From Thermofilum sp. (GTDB lineage Archaea; Thermoproteota; Thermoprotei; Thermofilales; Thermofilaceae): a DNA stretch of 7,401 nucleotides. The notes beneath the pieces were generated by a model that was given only the letters and a program-made list of their open reading frames with translations, ran no database searches and was not told the origin of the DNA. The stretch's first letter is position 1, and the number at the start of each line of letters is the position of its first letter. Position numbers and translations under genes: made by a program. Below are positions 5,053 through 7,401 of the stretch, piece by piece. The DNA lies in NCBI GenBank assembly GCA_020832965.1, contig JAJHRM010000121.1, forward strand, positions 1 to 7,401, in the 5' to 3' direction.

Positions 5053-5300
5053 CTACCCCACAGATTGTCTAACCACCAGGGGGCTAAAGAGGCCTTTAGA
5101 GTCTTCCATCGGAAGGCGCGCCCCTAGCCTGCCCTTGAACTTCAAAGCGTCTTCAATACGCTTTTTGTTGGGTACCGTGTTAAATTTCGCCGACACGCGG
5201 AAGGGTTCAAGCTGGGTGTTAACCGGCTGTTCTCGGCTGGGTTGGAGTCGGGGCGTAACTAGAAAATACGCGGAACGGATTTTGGGAAGCAGAGTTTCAT
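5053..5300 (-). pseudogene. Small basic reading frame interrupted by a -1 frame change
   Basis: The 328 bases between the 74-residue gene and the large surface-protein gene contain this candidate. An ATG at 5298-5300 lies about 30 bases from a TTTTAAAA box but reaches a TAG at 5259-5261 after 13 codons. The -1 frame is open from the left of this ATG to a TAG at 5053-5055 that directly abuts the next gene's ATG. A single -1 shift at CCCAAAA (5280-5286), read C CCA AAA in the starting frame, would give an 82-residue basic protein with segments such as KIRSAYFLVTPRL, RVSAKFNTVPNKKRIEDALK and LFSPLVVRQSVG. I do not recognise it. Options are programmed frameshifting, a decayed gene, a sequence error, or a non-coding RNA. 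Arginine is mostly encoded by CGN codons here, unlike the AGG/AGA bias of the neighbours, which weakens the coding case. The plus strand is also open across this stretch. Confidence 0.3.
5084..5099. repeat. Short inverted repeat before the 74-residue gene
   Basis: CTAAAG (5084-5089) and CTTTAG (5094-5099) form perfect six-base arms around an AGGC loop. On the minus-strand message it would form a hairpin about 32 bases before the ATG of the 74-residue gene, inside the end of the disrupted frame. A role in translation or RNA stability is possible, but chance is not excluded. Confidence 0.25.
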
Positions 5301-5326
5301 TGCAAACGGGCTTCGCTGGTGCTAGG

Positions 5327-5334
5327 TTTTAAAA
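5327..5334 (-). promoter_or_regulatory. TATA-like box for the 5053-5300 frame and the 74-residue gene
   Basis: TTTTAAAA is symmetric, so direction cannot be read from the box alone. On the minus strand it predicts a transcription start near 5304, four bases before the ATG at 5300. No plus-strand gene starts at the matching distance on the other side, which favours the minus direction. Confidence 0.4.
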
Positions 5335-5366
5335 GATCACCAGGGCGATCAGCCCCGTACAGAAAC

Positions 5367-5381
5367 GTGCCTTTTTGGCAC
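5367..5381 (-). terminator. Inverted repeat at the end of the surface-protein gene, possible terminator or stability hairpin
   Basis: GTGCC and GGCAC (plus strand 5367-5371 and 5377-5381) form a perfect five-base stem around a T5 loop, which is A5 on the minus message. The stem begins within the stop codon of the 656-residue gene. A second weaker repeat, GGGC/GCCC, follows at 5343-5355 in the direction of transcription. There is no T-tail right after the stem, so this is not a typical intrinsic terminator. Confidence 0.3.
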
Positions 5382-7351
5382 TATCTTCCATGCACTAGTA
5401 ATCTCCTCCAGTCGCAGAATACCGTGTTCTCGTATACATCGTAGTATACCAGGTACCTGCCATCTACGGGCTTCGCTAGATGTAGCCCTAAGGTCTCGTT
5501 GCGTAGTTGCCACAGCTCTGGGTAGCCTGCGATCTCAGCTATGACTACTGTGGCGTTCACCACCGTCCTGTTAGTTAGAGACGGCCACATTAGCTGCGCG
5601 GTAGTCGTGTTCACAGTGAGCGAGTAGCTGGTCACATTCCCGAGGATCCACACCCTCTCCTCTTCACATCCACACCCATCGCTCAGAGCCTCTAGTAGCG
5701 GAGCTGTAGATGCGTTGTGCGCTGTGCAGTTCCGCATCGCTATCGGCATCTGTGTTGTTAGTAGCCAGAGGTAGGCGTCTCTATAGGTCTTCATGGGCGT
5801 CGACTCGATGATCTCGACTAGCCTGTCGTGGATGTACCTCAAAGCGAGCTTTTCGAGCCACGCGCCGGGGCTTCGAGCGAGCAGCTCCTTTATCCTCACC
5901 CACTTGTCCGGGCTTATCGAGCCCTGCGAGTGGTACGCCACCGTGTAGTCGTAGTCGAGCACGGCGTCCGCTACCCTGCCCCAGCCCCAGTCGCTCGGAG
6001 GCTCCACGGTCACGCTAATAGTGACGTTAGCAAACCTCACGTTCCTAGTGATGTTGATGCATTTAATGTCTTCTCCAACGCCTCCACAAATAGCCACCTT
6101 ATCGCTTAGGTTCAGGGGCTCTGTGATCTCCCATGCGCCATAGAGACTTATATTGGTAGTGAAGAGCACCCCTGTCTCGTTCAACCTTAGCCTGCTGTAC
6201 CTCGACACCACCTCCATCGTCGACTCGACCCCCGACAAGGCGTTGACGCTACTCTGCACAACGGTGAAGACTACCTGCCTGGGTATCCTAAGACCTCTAA
6301 TCCACCTCTCGACCCAGGCCTCGTCTAGGTAGTACTGCGACGTGTAGACTATGTGCGTCTCGTTCTCGTAGACCTCTGTGTAGCCAGACTTGTAGGTGGT
6401 GACGCAGGCCCTTCCAAGGGGTCCTATGCCCCTGAAGTACCCTCCCTCCACGCAGGTCTCGTTGAGGGTCTCTAAGCCGCAGTCTCTCACAGTGTACTCT
6501 AGGCTGAACGTGTAGGCGTCTGCTACTAGAGACCCGTTCACCGCGTAGCCGAGGACATAGGTGTACGTTATGTTGTACACCCTATACACGTCTACGTAGC
6601 ATATCGTCTTGTTCGCAGGCTCGTAGTAGAAGCACCACTCTACAAGTTGCTCACCAACAGGCACGGTCCACACCTCGCCCTCGACGTACCCGACCACGGT
6701 TATGTTGCCTCTAGTGGTGGCGTTGAGCGTTAGATTTAGCGTCGCTGTTGGAGCGTAGGTTATGATGTTCAACGGCGTGGTGGTGTTCAACACCTCGCCT
6801 GTGCAGGGGTCTTGAACGCTAGTGTTTACTAGTACAAATGGTTCTGGCGCCAGGATGCGGGGCTCAACTAGTGGTGTAATCACTCTCCTAGGGACGCACA
6901 GCGTTATATTGATCCTCGACAGGCCCTCGTGATCCCCCTCAGACATCGGTAGCGGGTGCATGTAGTACACTCTGTAGCAGTCGAAGGCGTAGCTAGCCGC
7001 GCCTGCTAGCACAGCGTAGTAGTAATAGTAGAGCTCCGGGTCCAAGTACTGAGATAGGACCCTCTCAGCCTCAACGATCGTCCCGGGGCCGCCGGGCTCG
7101 GCCACCACCTCGCCATCCCTAATAGTCACAGTGTAGTATGTGAAGATCTCCAGCGGGTCCAGCACAATGGTGTAGTTGCCGCGAGGGCACCTATGGCTCA
7201 GCTCGTACGATGGCGCTCTAGGCAACACTGCCTCGCCGGGGTGCCCTGGGACCCTCCACTCGCTAAGGAAGCTTAGGGCGACCCCCAGCACCAAAGCGAG
7301 AGCGACGAGCCACGCAAGCAGCTTCAAGAGCTCCAAGGCCCCACCCCACAC
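5381..7351 (-). CDS. Large membrane-anchored extracytoplasmic protein rich in N-glycosylation sequons (656 aa)
   Basis: The family is not recognised. Residues of about 7-29 form one hydrophobic helix (LLKLLAWLVALALVLGVALSFL), an uncleaved anchor or signal sequence. No second span exists, so the remaining 620-odd residues should lie outside the membrane. About two dozen N-x-S/T sequons (for example NLT, NAT and NIT close together near residues 205-217) and about 15 cysteines fit a glycosylated, disulfide-stabilised archaeal surface protein. Most of the chain looks like beta-rich repeats, with many Tyr, Val and Thr residues. A helical block lies near residues 490-550 (KELLARSPGAWLEKLALRYIHDRLVEIIEST), followed by a sequon-rich tail ending FCDWRRLLVHGR. 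No protease, sugar-binding or S-layer motif could be named. The GTG at 7351 is the longest start. A TTG at 7336, preceded by GGGGTGGGG, has a better ribosome binding site and keeps the anchor. It has no evident link to the R-M locus. Confidence 0.88.
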   Translation of the reverse strand: MWGGALELLKLLAWLVALALVLGVALSFLSEWRVPGHPGEAVLPRAPSYELSHRCPRGNYTIVLDPLEIFTYYTVTIRDGEVVAEPGGPGTIVEAERVLSQYLDPELYYYYYAVLAGAASYAFDCYRVYYMHPLPMSEGDHEGLSRINITLCVPRRVITPLVEPRILAPEPFVLVNTSVQDPCTGEVLNTTTPLNIITYAPTATLNLTLNATTRGNITVVGYVEGEVWTVPVGEQLVEWCFYYEPANKTICYVDVYRVYNITYTYVLGYAVNGSLVADAYTFSLEYTVRDCGLETLNETCVEGGYFRGIGPLGRACVTTYKSGYTEVYENETHIVYTSQYYLDEAWVERWIRGLRIPRQVVFTVVQSSVNALSGVESTMEVVSRYSRLRLNETGVLFTTNISLYGAWEITEPLNLSDKVAICGGVGEDIKCINITRNVRFANVTISVTVEPPSDWGWGRVADAVLDYDYTVAYHSQGSISPDKWVRIKELLARSPGAWLEKLALRYIHDRLVEIIESTPMKTYRDAYLWLLTTQMPIAMRNCTAHNASTAPLLEALSDGCGCEEERVWILGNVTSYSLTVNTTTAQLMWPSLTNRTVVNATVVIAEIAGYPELWQLRNETLGLHLAKPVDGRYLVYYDVYENTVFCDWRRLLVHGR

Positions 7352-7362
7352 TTAGCGCTGTA

Positions 7363-7393
7363 GCTTAAAGAGCACCCGAGTCTTCCTTAAATA
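7363..7393 (-). promoter_or_regulatory. Putative promoter region of the 656-residue surface-protein gene
   Basis: Two A/T-rich elements precede the gene: TATTTAAGG (minus strand, 7385-7393) and CTCTTTAAGC (7363-7372). The distal one fits transcription from about 7363 and the GTG start at 7351. The proximal one would start the message near 7341, downstream of that GTG, and would fit only the TTG start at 7336. Confidence 0.35.
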
Positions 7394-7401
7394 ATAAATT
7401 A

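Noticed and set aside
5203..5211. GGTTCAAG resembling a tRNA T-loop
   Set aside because: The flanking bases do not pair as a T-stem, and no acceptor, D or anticodon arms can be built around it.
4940..5332. 130-codon plus-strand reading frame
   Set aside because: Its first third lies antisense to the better supported 74-residue gene, it has no promoter or ribosome binding site at its start, and the product (rich in Ser, Arg, Leu, with WVLTGCSRLG) resembles an antisense shadow. It is noted only in discussing the 5053-5380 stretch.
1..7401. CRISPR array, insertion sequence ends or transposase
   Set aside because: No regularly spaced direct repeats, no paired terminal inverted repeats around any gene, and no transposase or integrase motifs were seen on either strand.

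Overview
The window looks like part of a hyperthermophilic archaeal chromosome, most likely a crenarchaeon of the Desulfurococcales type. This is inferred from TATA-like boxes about 25-30 bases before starts, GTG starts, heavy AGG/AGA, CTA and ATA codon use, leaderless or GGTGA-type translation signals, and the mix of protein families. No rRNA or tRNA gene is present to prove it.

The centre (1131-4683) is the most informative part: a compact, apparently complete cytosine-5 restriction-modification (R-M) and repair locus. On the plus strand, a 468-residue phospholipase-D-superfamily protein with one intact HKD nuclease motif is followed by an overlapping or closely spaced HhH-GPD glycosylase with an iron-sulfur cluster. 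The glycosylase resembles the thymine-DNA mismatch glycosylase MIG. On the minus strand, a ribbon-helix-helix (RHH) DNA-binding protein overlaps by four bases (ATGA) the start of a C5-cytosine DNA methyltransferase with HaeIII-like features. The two pairs converge tail to tail with an 11-base overlap. The proposed logic is as follows. The methyltransferase marks host DNA with 5-methylcytosine. The PLD protein is the candidate restriction nuclease. The glycosylase removes thymine made when 5-methylcytosine deaminates, which is fast at high temperature. The RHH protein is a candidate controller of the methyltransferase operon. A linked C5 methyltransferase and MIG glycosylase is known from the Methanothermobacter plasmid pFV1; the PLD-type nuclease and the RHH gene would be the new elements here.

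The left flank (1-1130) holds two small, unrecognised, acidic helical proteins (244-483 and 553-951), each with its own TATA-like box. A perfect 7+7 inverted repeat lies just before the first. Bases 1-193 hold no gene I can support.

The right flank (4684-7401) is read on the minus strand. A 656-residue secreted or membrane-anchored, heavily sequon-rich protein (5381-7351) is followed by a 328-base stretch and then a 74-residue helical protein (4828-5052). The 328-base stretch has a good minus-strand promoter and an ATG. It also has a reading frame that would be continuous (82 residues, its stop abutting the next ATG) only after a -1 shift at a perfect CCCAAAA heptamer. It could be a frameshifted gene, a decayed gene or an RNA.
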